64,000 bases of DNA from Cyanobium sp. ATX 6A2. Its GTDB lineage: Bacteria > Cyanobacteriota > Cyanobacteriia > PCC-6307 > Cyanobiaceae. The stretch covers positions 1-64,000 of the forward strand of contig NZ_JAGQCU010000010.1 in assembly GCF_024346355.1 (NCBI RefSeq), in the 5' to 3' direction. This document shows, piece after piece, positions 16,204-25,960 of the stretch (position 1 is the first letter of the stretch; each line of letters begins with the position of its first letter). The notes under the pieces were generated by a model, which saw nothing but the letters and a program-made list of their open reading frames with translations, was not told the origin of the DNA and did no database searches. A program made the translations under genes and the position numbers.

Positions 16204-17172
16204 TCATCCCCCCCGATACCAGCTGAAGGTCCGGTAGATCGGGAGATGGTCGAAGGCGATGAAGTGCTCCAGCCTGCGGGCTGGAATCCGCCGCAGATCG
16301 GCGGCCATCAGGATCTCGGTGATCTGGTTGAAGTCCCGGGCCAGAGAGAGGTTGCGAACCCGGGCCTCCATCAGATTGATGTACTGGCGCAGCAGAACCG
16401 GCAGCCGGAAGCTGGGATCGAGCCGGTTGCGGATGTCCTGTTCCAGTTCCTGGATGGTGGCCACTGGCGCGGGCCGGGAGTCCGGTTGGAGGTGGTCGAG
16501 CGGATGCCGGGGTTGGGGATGGGGCGAAGAGGGATCCAGGAAGGGAGGGCGCAGCAGCGTGCCCAGAAACTCCCGGTTCACCACATCGTCATAGGCGAAG
16601 TGGTTGTAGGACACCAGGCCGTGGATGGAGCTGTAGCCCGCGCCCACGGCCACCTGTAGGCCACCGCGGAACAGCAGCATGAGCGTGTGGGGCTGGCGCT
16701 GAAAGCGGGGAGCCAGCGCCACGCGGCCGATTTCCAGATGGTTGCCACGGCTCGCCAGATCGGCCTTGATGCCGGGATACACATGCTCCAGATAGGACTG
16801 CCCTCCCCCCGGTAGGGAGGCGGAGCCAGGATGGGAGTGGCGATCTTCTGCGCGGGCGGGCACGAACTGCAGGCGCGCTGAGCCTGCCAGCTCGCCGCTG
16901 CTGGCCTCCACCATCAGGAAGTGGTCGTAATGGGGGTCCCTGCTGTCCAGGTCTCTGCTGTTGCCGGAGCCTGAGAGCTGCTGGCGGTAGGTGAGCTCAC
17001 GCAGCTCTCCCACGGGTTCGCTGTAGGGCCCAAAGCGCTGTCCGGGCAGCAGGTAAAGATCCAGCCCCTGGGAGCACAGCAAGCGGAAGGGAGCCAGGTC
17101 CGCTTGGATCCGATCAGGGGGAAAAGCGATCGCGGCGGAGAGATTCAACGGATTTCCGTCGGTCGTCTTCAC
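16204..17172 (-). CDS. OlsB/hemolysin-like GNAT acyltransferase
   Basis: The protein resembles the PF13444 branch of the GNAT fold, which includes ornithine N-acyltransferase OlsB and acyl-homoserine-lactone-like enzymes that take acyl groups from ACP. Visible landmarks are LDLYLLPGQRFGPYS, HYDHFLMVEASSGELAGSAR, LEIGRVALAPRFQ and a YSSIHGLVSYNHF segment. The start is GTG at 17172 (VKTTDGNPLNL), since the longer frame to 17601 runs antisense to the divergent exporter gene. It gives 322 residues. With the adjacent ACP and ketosynthase it could form an N-acyl amino-acid or aminolipid; the substrate is unknown. Confidence 0.65.
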   Translation of the reverse strand: MKTTDGNPLNLSAAIAFPPDRIQADLAPFRLLCSQGLDLYLLPGQRFGPYSEPVGELRELTYRQQLSGSGNSRDLDSRDPHYDHFLMVEASSGELAGSARLQFVPARAEDRHSHPGSASLPGGGQSYLEHVYPGIKADLASRGNHLEIGRVALAPRFQRQPHTLMLLFRGGLQVAVGAGYSSIHGLVSYNHFAYDDVVNREFLGTLLRPPFLDPSSPHPQPRHPLDHLQPDSRPAPVATIQELEQDIRNRLDPSFRLPVLLRQYINLMEARVRNLSLARDFNQITEILMAADLRRIPARRLEHFIAFDHLPIYRTFSWYRGG

Positions 17173-17266
17173 GGTGTGGTGTGGATGCGGGAAGATTAGC
17201 CCGGCCTTCCGCCGCGCCTCCTGGCGCCATTGCGGCCGGTCCTGGTTCTTTGTGCTGACAGGCCCA

Positions 17267-18586
17267 GTGTCATCTGCCCGACTCAATACTGCAGGTCGCA
17301 GGGCCGGCCGCGCCCTTCGCCAGCGGGCCGTCTCTTTGCTGCTCACCCCGGTGCCGCTGCTGGCGATGCAGACTGGCCTGTCCGCCACAGCCCCGCCCCG
17401 CTCTCTGGCCCAGGCGGGCATGGAACGGGAGGCCTTCCCGCTTCCAGAGGTCGATGGCCGTGAAGGCCAGCCCGCCCTGCGGGATCGGGCACCTTCAAGT
17501 AACCGCATGCCGGGGAGCAGGGTTCCTGCGCCACTGCTGCACGGTCGGTCGGCGGAGGCCGTGCCGGCTCCCGCCATCGCCACCGATCCGGGCATCGGCA
17601 CTTTCCGCTACCGCCTCGGCCCGGGAGATCGTCTGCGCATGTCGGTGTTCATGGTGGAGGGCTACGCCGCCGATGTGGAGGTTCTCGCCGACGGTACGGT
17701 CAACCTGCCGCGCCTTGGCTCCGTTCCCGTCTGGGGGCTGACGCTCGACGAGGCGCGTCAGCGCATCACTGAGGGCTACGACCGCTTTCTGCGCAACCCC
17801 CTCGTGTACCTCGACCTGCTGGCCCCCCGCCCGGTGCGTGTGACTCTGCTGGGGGAGGTGCAGAAGCCCGGCTTCTACACCCTCACCCAGGGTGGGCAGG
17901 CGGCCACCCTGGCGGCGGCCGGACCGGCCGCCAGCGGCACCACGATCGCCACGGCCGGCTGGCCCACCCTGGTGGATGCGGTGCAACGGGCGGGCGGCAT
18001 CACGGCGGTGGCGGATCTGGCCGATGTGGTCCTCACCCGCCCCAGCCCCGTGCCCGGGGGGGGGCGTTCGGTGGAGTATCGCTTTGACTATCAGCAATTG
18101 CTGATGAACAACCGCCGCACCGTCAACCCCCTCCTCTACGACGGGGACATGGTGCGGGTGGCCAGGGCGGAGGTGCCCAAGCCCAGCGACGTGCTGATCC
18201 GCACCGCCGCCTCCAACTTCGCCCCCGACACCATCGGCGTGACCGTGGTGGGCGAGGTGCGCGTGCCCGGCCTGAAGCAGGTGCGCTCCAACAGCCCCCT
18301 GGCCGCGGCGGTGATCGCCGCCGGCGACGTGGATCCGAGCCGGGCCAATGCCCGCGAGATCCGCCTGATCCGGGTGCAGCCCACCGGCGAGGTGGAGGTG
18401 CGCACCATTGCCTTCGACCCCTCCGCTGCCCTCGATTCACCGGCCAACCCCTCGTTGCACAACGGCGACATGGTGGTGGTGCCCCGCAATGGCTGGACCC
18501 GCTTCAACGACTTTCTCCTCCAGGCCGTCACGCCCTTCGGGCCTGTGCTGAACGCCGCCTCGCTCTACCGCATCTTTGATAACTGA
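17267..18586 (+). CDS. Wza/KpsD-like polysaccharide export protein
   Basis: This would be the periplasmic/outer-membrane channel for capsule export. After a signal-like segment (RQRAVSLLLTPVPLLAMQ) and a proline/serine-rich stretch comes a Poly_export domain (YRLGPGDRLRMSVF near residue 115, NLPRLGSVPVWGLTLDEA), then two SLBB domains (VTLLGEVQKPGFYTL and VTVVGEVRVPGLKQV). The start is set at GTG 17267 so the signal segment is complete; GTG at 17252 is an alternative. It is divergent from the GNAT gene, whose start is 94 bp away. It is the only transport component of the capsule system in this window; no KpsMTE-type ABC transporter is seen. Confidence 0.82.
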   Translation: MSSARLNTAGRRAGRALRQRAVSLLLTPVPLLAMQTGLSATAPPRSLAQAGMEREAFPLPEVDGREGQPALRDRAPSSNRMPGSRVPAPLLHGRSAEAVPAPAIATDPGIGTFRYRLGPGDRLRMSVFMVEGYAADVEVLADGTVNLPRLGSVPVWGLTLDEARQRITEGYDRFLRNPLVYLDLLAPRPVRVTLLGEVQKPGFYTLTQGGQAATLAAAGPAASGTTIATAGWPTLVDAVQRAGGITAVADLADVVLTRPSPVPGGGRSVEYRFDYQQLLMNNRRTVNPLLYDGDMVRVARAEVPKPSDVLIRTAASNFAPDTIGVTVVGEVRVPGLKQVRSNSPLAAAVIAAGDVDPSRANAREIRLIRVQPTGEVEVRTIAFDPSAALDSPANPSLHNGDMVVVPRNGWTRFNDFLLQAVTPFGPVLNAASLYRIFDN

Positions 18587-18610
18587 GGGAGAGCCGGGGA
18601 TTCAGCCCGC

Positions 18611-19906
18611 TCAGATCTCCAGCCGCTCCCAGATCACCGCGAGGTTGGCCTGGTGCAGGTCGGTGCTGAAGCACGCCTCCAGCTGAGCGGGGCTGAGCTG
18701 GCCGCTCACCTCGGCATCGGCCTCGAGGTTGGCGCGGAAGTTGCCGCCCTCGGTGTTCCAGGCGCTGTGGGCGTGGCGCTGCACAATCCGGTAGGCGTCT
18801 TCGCGGCTGATGCCGCTCTCCACCAGGGCCAGCAGCACCCGCTGGCTGAACACCACGCCGCCATACACATTCAGGTTGCGGGCCATGTTCTCGGGATACA
18901 CCCCCAGGCCCTGGATCACAGCGGTCATCTCCCGCAGCATGAAGTGCAGCGTGGCGGAGCAGTCGGGCAGCATCATGCGCTCCACCGAGCTGTGGCTGAT
19001 GTCGCGCTCGTGCCAGAGGGCGCAGTTTTCCAGGGCGGCCACCACGTAGCTGCGCAGCACCCGGGCCAGGCCGCTGATGCGTTCGCTGCGGATCGGGTTG
19101 CGCTTGTGGGGCATGGCCGAGCTGCCCTTCTGGCCCTTGGCGAAGTTCTCCTCCACCTCCAGCACATCGGTGCGCTGCAAGTTGCGGATCTCGGTGGAGA
19201 AGCGCTCCAGGGCCGCCCCCACGAGCGCCAGGGTCTGCACGTATTCGGCGTGGCGGTCCCGGGCGATCACCTGGGTGCTGGCGGTGTCGGGCACCAGGCC
19301 CAGCTTGGCGCAGGCGATCGCCTCCACCTGGGGATCGGTGTTGGCGTAGGTGCCCATGGCACCGGAGATCTGGCCCACGCTCACCAGGGTTTCCAGGCGC
19401 TCCAGCCGCTCGCGGTTGCGCTCCACCTCCGCCAGCCAGCCGGCCACTTTGAAGCCGAAGGTGATCGGTTCGCCGTGGATGGCATGGCTGCGGCCGATCA
19501 TCACAGTGGTCTTGTGCTCCCGCGCCAGGGTGCGGATGGCCTCGGCCAGCCGGTCGAGCTCGCTGCGCAGCAGCCGCACCGACGCCTTCATCTGCAGGGC
19601 CAGGCCGGTGTCGAGCACATCCGAACTGGTCATGCCCACGTGGATGTGGCGCCCGGCATCCCCCACGTGCTCGTTGACGTTGGTGAGGAAGGCGATCACG
19701 TCGTGGCGCACCTCCGCCTCGATCTCGAGGATGCGCTCCACCGAGAAGCGGGCCTTCTCCTTGATGGTGGCCACGGCCTCGGCCGGCACTCTGCCCAGCT
19801 CACAGTTGGCCTCGGTGGCGGCGATCTCCACATCCAGCCAGCTCTGGAACTTGGCCTCTTCGCTCCAGAGGTTGCCCATTTCGGGCAGGGTGTAGCGCTC
19901 GATCAC
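18611..19906 (-). CDS. purB: adenylosuccinate lyase
   Basis: PurB catalyses two purine-pathway steps, releasing fumarate from SAICAR and from adenylosuccinate. The 431-residue product shows the family signature KGSSAMPHKRNPI and the HVGMTSSDVLDT and IGRSHAIHGEP active-site segments, with the usual N-terminus MIERYTLPEMGNLWSEEAKF. Length is normal. It is convergent with the capsule exporter gene (24 bp between stops), marking the edge of the accessory island. Confidence 0.97.
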   Translation of the reverse strand: MIERYTLPEMGNLWSEEAKFQSWLDVEIAATEANCELGRVPAEAVATIKEKARFSVERILEIEAEVRHDVIAFLTNVNEHVGDAGRHIHVGMTSSDVLDTGLALQMKASVRLLRSELDRLAEAIRTLAREHKTTVMIGRSHAIHGEPITFGFKVAGWLAEVERNRERLERLETLVSVGQISGAMGTYANTDPQVEAIACAKLGLVPDTASTQVIARDRHAEYVQTLALVGAALERFSTEIRNLQRTDVLEVEENFAKGQKGSSAMPHKRNPIRSERISGLARVLRSYVVAALENCALWHERDISHSSVERMMLPDCSATLHFMLREMTAVIQGLGVYPENMARNLNVYGGVVFSQRVLLALVESGISREDAYRIVQRHAHSAWNTEGGNFRANLEADAEVSGQLSPAQLEACFSTDLHQANLAVIWERLEI

Positions 19907-20007
19907 TGCCGCAGGGGGCGTCCACGCCCGCCATCACAGCCACCCAATGTATGGCTGCGGGCAGGAAGGGCAGGGCTGCAGGCAGGCAGGGGCGGCGAAC
20001 GCCGGGT

Positions 20008-20268
20008 TCAGGCGGCGGTGGTGAGCTGGCGGTGGGACACCTCCCACTGCACTGCACTCCCCCAGGCCTGCTGCCGTACCCAGCAGCGACCTCCGCGGCA
20101 GCGGATCAGCTCGAAGGGCGGCAGATCCCTGGGTTGGTTGCGCAGTTTCACGAAGCTGCCGGGCTGGAGCAGGTCCAGCACCGTGGCGCTGCTCCGGCAG
20201 GCGGGCAGGCCGCTGATAGGGGGAGAGGAGCTGACCGGGGGAGAGGAGCTGGCAGGGCGCGGGGCCAT
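20008..20268 (-). CDS. small conserved-looking protein of unknown function
   Basis: The 86-residue product has a low-complexity proline/serine N-terminus and then a compact C-terminal core: GSFVKLRNQPRDLPPFELIR, CRGGRCWVRQQAWG and VQWEVSHRQL. The alternating basic and hydrophobic pattern resembles small SH3-like beta-barrel proteins of cyanobacteria, but I cannot name a family. A start further inside (near the DLLQPGSF segment) is possible because the first 25 residues look disordered. It lies upstream of purB on the same strand. Confidence 0.55.
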   Translation of the reverse strand: MAPRPASSSPPVSSSPPISGLPACRSSATVLDLLQPGSFVKLRNQPRDLPPFELIRCRGGRCWVRQQAWGSAVQWEVSHRQLTTAA

Positions 20269-20393
20269 GACGGCAAGGCTGGGCTGCCGCCATCTTCCCG
20301 CGAACTACCGGACAACCCGGAGCCTGCGGGAAATCTGTTTCGTTTCGATTGTGGTTTGATCACACGATCTCCACCGGCCCGTCCCCCGGCGCC

Positions 20394-21257
20394 ATGGCCC
20401 CCAGCCCCCGCAAGCAACGCCTGGATCTGGAGCTGGTCGCCAGGGGGCTGGCCACCAGCCGACAGCAGGCCCAGCAGCTGATCCGGGCCGGCAGGGTGCG
20501 CAGTGGTGATCGGCTGCTCGACAAGCCCGGCACCGATGTGCCCTCCGATCTGCCCCTGCAGGTGCGCCAGCCACCGCGCTTCGTCTCCCGCGGCGGCGAG
20601 AAGCTGGAGGCTGCGCTGCAGGCGTTCGCTCTGCCGGTGTGGGGCCGGGTGTGCCTCGATGGCGGCATCTCCACGGGTGGCTTCAGCGACTGCCTGCTTC
20701 AGCACGGGGCGGCCAGAATTTATGGCGTCGATGTGGGCTACGGCCAGACGGCCTGGAGCCTGCGCACTGACGCGCGCGTCGTGCTGCGGGAGCGCACCAA
20801 CCTGCGCCACCTCACCCCGGCCGAGCTCTACGCCCCGAACGATCCGCGGCCGGATCTGGCCGTGGCCGATGTGTCCTTCATCTCCCTGGCCCTGGTGCTG
20901 CCCGCCCTGCTGGGGCTGCTCCAGCCCGCAACCACTGAAGCCGGGGTGGATCTGGTGGTGCTGGTGAAGCCCCAGTTCGAGGTGGGCAGGGCCCGCGTGG
21001 GAAAGGGAGGCGTGGTGCGTGACCCCGCGGCCCATGGCGATGCGATCGCCGGGGTGATCGGCGCTGCGGCCCAGCTCGGGTTGCGGCCTGCGGGGCTGAT
21101 CGCCTCGCCGATCACCGGCCCGGCTGGGAACCACGAGTACCTGCTGTGGCTGCGCTCCCTGGAGCAGGATCTGGCAGGCCCCATGGGGGGAGGCGCGCCT
21201 CCCCCAGACTCCGAGGCGATCGAGCGGCTGGTGGCATCCACCCTGGCAGGGCCCTGA
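20394..21257 (+). CDS. TlyA-family rRNA 2'-O-methyltransferase
   Basis: The protein has an N-terminal S4 RNA-binding domain (LDLELVARGLATSRQQAQQL, residues 8-65) followed by an FtsJ-like Rossmann methyltransferase with FVSRGGEKLEAAL, CLDGGISTGGFSDCLL as the SAM loop, and a VLVKPQFEVG segment with the catalytic Lys. TlyA enzymes methylate ribose of cytidines in 16S and 23S rRNA. The start is ATG 20394 (287 residues); an in-frame codon at 20349 would add residues that look non-coding. Confidence 0.9.
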   Translation: MAPSPRKQRLDLELVARGLATSRQQAQQLIRAGRVRSGDRLLDKPGTDVPSDLPLQVRQPPRFVSRGGEKLEAALQAFALPVWGRVCLDGGISTGGFSDCLLQHGAARIYGVDVGYGQTAWSLRTDARVVLRERTNLRHLTPAELYAPNDPRPDLAVADVSFISLALVLPALLGLLQPATTEAGVDLVVLVKPQFEVGRARVGKGGVVRDPAAHGDAIAGVIGAAAQLGLRPAGLIASPITGPAGNHEYLLWLRSLEQDLAGPMGGGAPPPDSEAIERLVASTLAGP

Positions 21258-21288
21258 GGGGCCTGGACTCCGCCAGGACAACAGGCAC

Positions 21289-21777
<489 letters not shown>

Positions 21778-21796
21778 TCAACGCCGGCCTGCCGCC

Positions 21797-22201
21797 ATGT
21801 CCTCCCCCGATCAGACCCGCACTCCCCGCTATGGGGAGCGGGCGATCGCCGAAGCCGAATTGATCTGCTTTGACAACCCCCGGCCAGGCCGCAGCTACGA
21901 GATCGCCATTACCCTGCCTGAGTTCACCTGCCTGTGTCCCTTTTCTGGCTATCCAGATTTCGCCAGCCTCAAGCTTCTCTATCAGCCCGGTCCCCGGGTC
22001 ATGGAGCTCAAGGCAATCAAGCTGTACGTGAACAGCTATCGCAACCGCGCCATCTCCCACGAGGAGGCCGCCAACCGCATCCTCGACGACTTTGTGGCCG
22101 CCTGTGAGCCGCAGTGGATGCAGCTGGAGGCCGACTTCAACCCCCGAGGCAATGTGCACACCGTGGTGCGGGTCAGTCACGGCCAGCGTCAACCCTGCTG
22201 A
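21797..22201 (+). CDS. queF: NADPH-dependent preQ0 reductase QueF
   Basis: QueF reduces 7-cyano-7-deazaguanine to preQ1 in queuosine tRNA modification. The 134-residue protein is of the short, unimodular type. The nucleophilic Cys lies in [11 protein letters not shown] (about residue 56) and the family signature [14 protein letters not shown] is intact. The gene is the only queuosine gene here. It overlaps the convergent ccs1 gene by 29 bp at the 3' end. Confidence 0.95.
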   Translation: MSSPDQTRTPRYGERAIAEAELICFDNPRPGRSYEIAITLPEFTCLCPFSGYPDFASLKLLYQPGPRVMELKAIKLYVNSYRNRAISHEEAANRILDDFVAACEPQWMQLEADFNPRGNVHTVVRVSHGQRQPC

Positions 22202-23507
22202 GCAGCAGCGGCAGCTCGGTGGCGAAGGCGGTGAGATTGCGGTTGCACAGCCCGGCCACGTGCAGCCGGCCGCTGGCGGGGGTGTCTTCGGCGATCGCCC
22301 AGAGCTGGCGGGTGGCCAGCAGGCTCAGGGCTCCCCCCACCATGGCGATGGCAAAGCCCGAATACACCAGCGGCACCCCGGGGTCGCGCTTGAGCAGGAT
22401 GCCGCTGGCCGGCAACACCCCTGAGACCCGCAGCGGCAGGGCATTCACCTCCAAGGGCTCGCCACCCACAGCCAGCGAGCCGATCAGGCGACCATCGGCG
22501 CCGTAGACGTCCACGGGTCCCTGCTCGCTGCTCAGGCTCAGCAGCACCGGATCACTGCCGTCGGGACGGGTGGGCAGCACCAGGCCCCACACCTGCTCAC
22601 CGAGCTGCGGAAAGGTCTGCAGCGGCAGCTGCAGCACCGGGCTGCGGCCCAGCTGCACGCTGATGGCCGCCAGGCTCCAGTCGGCCTGGTAAAAGGTGAC
22701 CCCGTGGAAGCGCAGGGGGTGGTTGACGCTGATCTCCGCCTGGCGCAGGAGAGACGGATCACCGGTTTCGGAGTTGTCCAGCAGCCGCAGCTGGGAGCGA
22801 AACTGCTCCGGCCGGCCGGCCGGGTCCCGCTCCACGTTGAAGGCGTCCAGGGCCAGCATGAACTGGCTGTGGCCGCGGCTGTCGATCAGGTCGAGGCTGC
22901 GGCCGGGGGCGAGAAACTGCTCTGCCCGCTGCCCTCCCAGCACCCCCCAGGCGGCACCCACCAGCAGCACCACCAGCCCGGCGTGCACCAGCAGCGGCCC
23001 CACGCGACCCAGCACTCCCCGGCGGGCCGCCAGGCGGTCGGAGTGGCGCTGCACCTGCCAGCCCCGCTGGCGCAGCAGCAGCTCCAGGCGGGACAGGCAG
23101 GCGCCGGCGTCCTCGGCCGGCAGCGACTGGGCCACGCTCAGCTTGCTGAGCTGACGCGGGGAGCGGTAATCGATCCAGCGCAGCGCCGCCTGCAGGGCGG
23201 GCCACTGTCGCCGCCAGCTGCACAGCACCAGCGCCAGCCCCAGCCAGGCCAGCAACCCCAGAAACCAGGTGCTCGAATACACGTGATCGAGCTGCAGGTC
23301 CAGCAGCCGATCGGCGTTCAGCAGCCCCAGCCAGGGTTGGTCGTCGTAGAGCTGGTGGTAGAGGCCTTCCGGTTCCTTCTGGGGGATGGCCGTGCCCACC
23401 CCGCTGGCGATGGCGATCACCACCAGCAGGCCGATGGCCACCCGCAGATCAGAGATCCAGGCCGCCAGTCGGATGAAAGACCTGGAAGCGGAGGGGGTCG
23501 AGCTCAT
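22173..23507 (-). CDS. ccs1: cytochrome c maturation protein Ccs1/ResB
   Basis: Ccs1 (ResB, also called CcsB in cyanobacteria) with CcsA forms the System II haem-delivery and ligation complex at the thylakoid membrane. The 444-residue product has the ResB pattern: a membrane helix at 21-40 ([16 protein letters not shown]) with the following [38 protein letters not shown], helices near 80 and 170, a large lumenal domain with INHPLRF-like [16 protein letters not shown], and a terminal helix. It follows ccdA by 25 bp, a classic thiol-redox and haem-ligation pairing. Confidence 0.93.
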   Translation of the reverse strand: MSSTPSASRSFIRLAAWISDLRVAIGLLVVIAIASGVGTAIPQKEPEGLYHQLYDDQPWLGLLNADRLLDLQLDHVYSSTWFLGLLAWLGLALVLCSWRRQWPALQAALRWIDYRSPRQLSKLSVAQSLPAEDAGACLSRLELLLRQRGWQVQRHSDRLAARRGVLGRVGPLLVHAGLVVLLVGAAWGVLGGQRAEQFLAPGRSLDLIDSRGHSQFMLALDAFNVERDPAGRPEQFRSQLRLLDNSETGDPSLLRQAEISVNHPLRFHGVTFYQADWSLAAISVQLGRSPVLQLPLQTFPQLGEQVWGLVLPTRPDGSDPVLLSLSSEQGPVDVYGADGRLIGSLAVGGEPLEVNALPLRVSGVLPASGILLKRDPGVPLVYSGFAIAMVGGALSLLATRQLWAIAEDTPASGRLHVAGLCNRNLTAFATELPLLLSRVDAGRD

Positions 23508-23532
23508 GGCTGTTGGCGTTTGCGGAGCCGAT

Positions 23533-24312
23533 TCACGACCAGCTGGCCACCAGGGTTAGGACGCCCGTGCCCACCAGCACCGCCCCACTGATGGGCGGCA
23601 CCCACTGCCCTGCCTGACGCAGGCTCAGCAGGTTGGGCAGGCTGGCGGCGGCGGTGCCGGCCAGCAGCAGTGGCACCACCTGGCCAGCTCCGAAGCAGGT
23701 GAGCAGCAGCATGCCCGCCAGGGGCCTGCCGGTCTGGGCCATCCAGCCCAGCAGCACCGCCAGCACCGGCGTTGTGCAGGGCGTGGCCGCCAGGCCGAAG
23801 GCCAGGCCGGCCGCCAGGGGTGCCAGAGGCGCCGGCACCCGCTGGCGCCAGCGCTCGGGATCCGGTCCGGCCGGCAGGGGCAGCCGCAGCAATCCCAGCA
23901 GGTTCAGCCCCATCACCAGGGCCAGCACCGCCACCAGGGTGGGGATCAACCCGGGGATCTGGCCGTAGAGGCGGCCGAGCAGCCCGCTGGCCAGTCCCAG
24001 CAGCACCAGGGAGCCCACGATCCCGCCCGCGAAACAGAGGCTGCGTAGCCAGGGGGTGGTGGCCGGGCTGAGGACGCTGTTGTCGCCGCACTCGCCTTCT
24101 GCACCCCCGAAGCCGGCCAGGTAGGCCAGGGTCACCGGCAGCAGCGACAGCGAGCAGGGCCCGAGGCTGGTGAGCAGACCACCCCCGAACACCAGGGCCA
24201 GGGTTCCCGGACCCGGTGCGGTGAGCGATCGTTGCAGCAGGGATTCGCTGTGCTGGGCCAGATCGCTCAGTAACAGGGACCAGTCGGAGAGTGCCAGCCC
24301 GATTGTGCTCAT
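23533..24312 (-). CDS. ccdA: thiol-disulfide transporter CcdA
   Basis: CcdA passes reducing power across the thylakoid membrane to keep apocytochrome c cysteines reduced. The 259-residue product has multiple membrane helices and both conserved Cys-containing elements: [20 protein letters not shown] near residue 52 and [15 protein letters not shown] near residue 175. It precedes ccs1 with 25 bp between and follows ftsW by 9 bp, so the three are probably one transcript. Confidence 0.94.
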   Translation of the reverse strand: MSTIGLALSDWSLLLSDLAQHSESLLQRSLTAPGPGTLALVFGGGLLTSLGPCSLSLLPVTLAYLAGFGGAEGECGDNSVLSPATTPWLRSLCFAGGIVGSLVLLGLASGLLGRLYGQIPGLIPTLVAVLALVMGLNLLGLLRLPLPAGPDPERWRQRVPAPLAPLAAGLAFGLAATPCTTPVLAVLLGWMAQTGRPLAGMLLLTCFGAGQVVPLLLAGTAAASLPNLLSLRQAGQWVPPISGAVLVGTGVLTLVASWS

Positions 24313-24321
24313 GTCCTCACC

Positions 24322-25557
24322 CTATCGGGCTGAAGCAGGCCGGCGCCGCCGGCTGGCGCGGCTGATGGGCGCCAGCCCGCCGGATTCCAGGGCGCAACGG
24401 ATCAGCAGGCCGCAGATGAGCAGGCTGGCCATCAGCGAGTTGCCGCCGTAGCTGATCATCGGCAACGGCAGCCCTGTGGTGGGCATGGCGCCACTGGCCA
24501 CGGCGATGTTGAGGATCGACTGGCCCACCAGCAGGGTGGTGCAGCCCATGGCCACCAGCCGCTGCTGATTGCTGCGGCAGCTCAGGGCCACCCTCAGTCC
24601 CATGAACCCGAACAGCAGCAGGAACAGCAACAGCACCAGCGATCCCACGTAGCCGAACTCCTCGGCAAACACCGCAAAGATGAAGTCGGTGCTCTGGATC
24701 GGCAGATACTGCAGTTTCTGGGTGGAGAGGCCGAAGCCTTCGCCGAACAGCCCCCCGGAGCCGATGGCCAGCAGGCTCTGCACCAGCTGGTAGCCATCAC
24801 CCTGGGCATCGCGCCAGGGATTCAGGAACGACACCACCCGCAGCCGCTGATAGGTGTTGAGCAAGATGCTCGCCGCTCCCAGCATTCCACCGGCCGTGGC
24901 GGCTCCCAGCAGCAGGGGCAGCCCCACCCCTGCGGCCAGGGCCATCAGCCAGAGGAGCAGCCCGGTGAGGGCGGCAGTGCTGAGGTTGGGCTGCTTGAGG
25001 ATCATCAGGATCAACACCCCGAACACTCCCAGCCAGAGCAGCTTCTGGTCGAGGCCGATGCGCCGCCAGTGGGCGAACAGAGCGGCACCCTGCAGCACCA
25101 CGAAGGGTTTCACGAGCTCAGAGGGCTGCAGCTGTAGCGGCCCGAGCACCAGCCAGCGGCTGGCCCCATTCACCGTGCTCCCCACCACCAGGGTGGCAGC
25201 CACCAGCATGCAACCCACCAGCAGTGCCAAGGGCGCCAGATGCAGCCAGCGGCGCAGAGGAATGCGCACGCCAAGCAGGAGCAGCCCCCAGCTCGCCACC
25301 ATCCAGATCAGCTGGCGCTTCAGGTAGAAGGCGCCGTCGCCCATCTCCCGTTCGGCCACCCACCAGCTGGCTGAGGCGAGCACCAGCAGCCCGAGCACGC
25401 ACCACACGCCCACCAGGCCGATCAGCAGTCGGGCTTCGCTGGGCCAGGCCTCCCAGGGCCAGGGCAGCACAGCCCGCATCGAAGCCGCAAACCGGCCCTC
25501 GTTCGAAGGCCTCGGCGGGGCTTTCCGATCCGTGGGGCGCAGAACAGTGATGCTCAA
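24322..25557 (-). CDS. ftsW: peptidoglycan polymerase FtsW (SEDS family)
   Basis: FtsW is the division-specific SEDS glycosyltransferase that polymerises lipid II with its partner class B PBP. The 411-residue product has about ten membrane helices. Visible family motifs are NGASRWLVLGPLQLQPSEL followed by KPFVVLQ, NPWRDAQGDGYQLVQSLLAIGSGGL, FAVFAEEFGYVGSL and the C-terminal GLPLPMISYGGNSL. The N-terminal 35 residues are a cytoplasmic tail. No divisome partner lies next to it in the window; the downstream neighbours are ccdA and ccs1. RodA is the other possible assignment. Confidence 0.9.
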   Translation of the reverse strand: MSITVLRPTDRKAPPRPSNEGRFAASMRAVLPWPWEAWPSEARLLIGLVGVWCVLGLLVLASASWWVAEREMGDGAFYLKRQLIWMVASWGLLLLGVRIPLRRWLHLAPLALLVGCMLVAATLVVGSTVNGASRWLVLGPLQLQPSELVKPFVVLQGAALFAHWRRIGLDQKLLWLGVFGVLILMILKQPNLSTAALTGLLLWLMALAAGVGLPLLLGAATAGGMLGAASILLNTYQRLRVVSFLNPWRDAQGDGYQLVQSLLAIGSGGLFGEGFGLSTQKLQYLPIQSTDFIFAVFAEEFGYVGSLVLLLFLLLFGFMGLRVALSCRSNQQRLVAMGCTTLLVGQSILNIAVASGAMPTTGLPLPMISYGGNSLMASLLICGLLIRCALESGGLAPISRASRRRRPASAR

Positions 25558-25654
25558 GGTGCCGTTCGCCGAGGGGCAGGAATGGGCCCCTATTCAGCCG
25601 CGCCAGGGGTGGGCTTGTCGAGTCCCGCCGCGGCATTGTCCGCGGGCTGATCAC

Positions 25655-25680
25655 GAAAAAGCCCGGCCATGGGCCGGGCT
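25655..25680 (-). terminator. rho-independent terminator after apcC
   Basis: On the minus strand an AGCCCGGCC stem pairs with GGCCGGGCT around a 3-nt loop, followed by five Ts. It ends the apcABC transcript. Confidence 0.85.
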
Positions 25681-25727
25681 GAGGGCAGTTGATGCGGGCA
25701 GGGTTGAACCGGTTAGGTCGTCCGGGC

Positions 25728-25928
25728 TCAGTTGCCCACGTTCACCTGGGGGCGCCCGGTGACCAGTTCCACCTTGAGGATCTTGCCGCCCTGTTTCATG
25801 ATCCGCTGCTGTTCAGCGAACCAGCTGTCGTAGGGAACCCACTTCGTGAAGAAGGTGTTCTGCAACTCCCGCTGAGTGCGGGTTTTCTCCGGAGAGGGAA
25901 TGCAGGCTGTGATCTTGAACAGGCGCAT
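25728..25928 (-). CDS. apcC: allophycocyanin core linker, 7.8 kDa
   Basis: This small linker caps the allophycocyanin trimers at the ends of the phycobilisome core cylinders. The 66-residue sequence is the CpcD-like fold with MRLFKITACIPSPEKTRTQR, LQNTFFTKWVPYDSWFAEQQ and a GGKILKVELVTG strand. It is the last gene of apcA-apcB-apcC, 32 bp after apcB, with a strong terminator behind it. Confidence 0.97.
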   Translation of the reverse strand: MRLFKITACIPSPEKTRTQRELQNTFFTKWVPYDSWFAEQQRIMKQGGKILKVELVTGRPQVNVGN

Positions 25929-25960
25929 GGGGAGGATCCGTGGGTGAGGCTGAGGCCGGA

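Noticed and set aside
18653-20359. 568-codon plus-strand open frame over purB
   Set aside because: Antisense shadow of purB, His/Gly/Gln-rich without domains.
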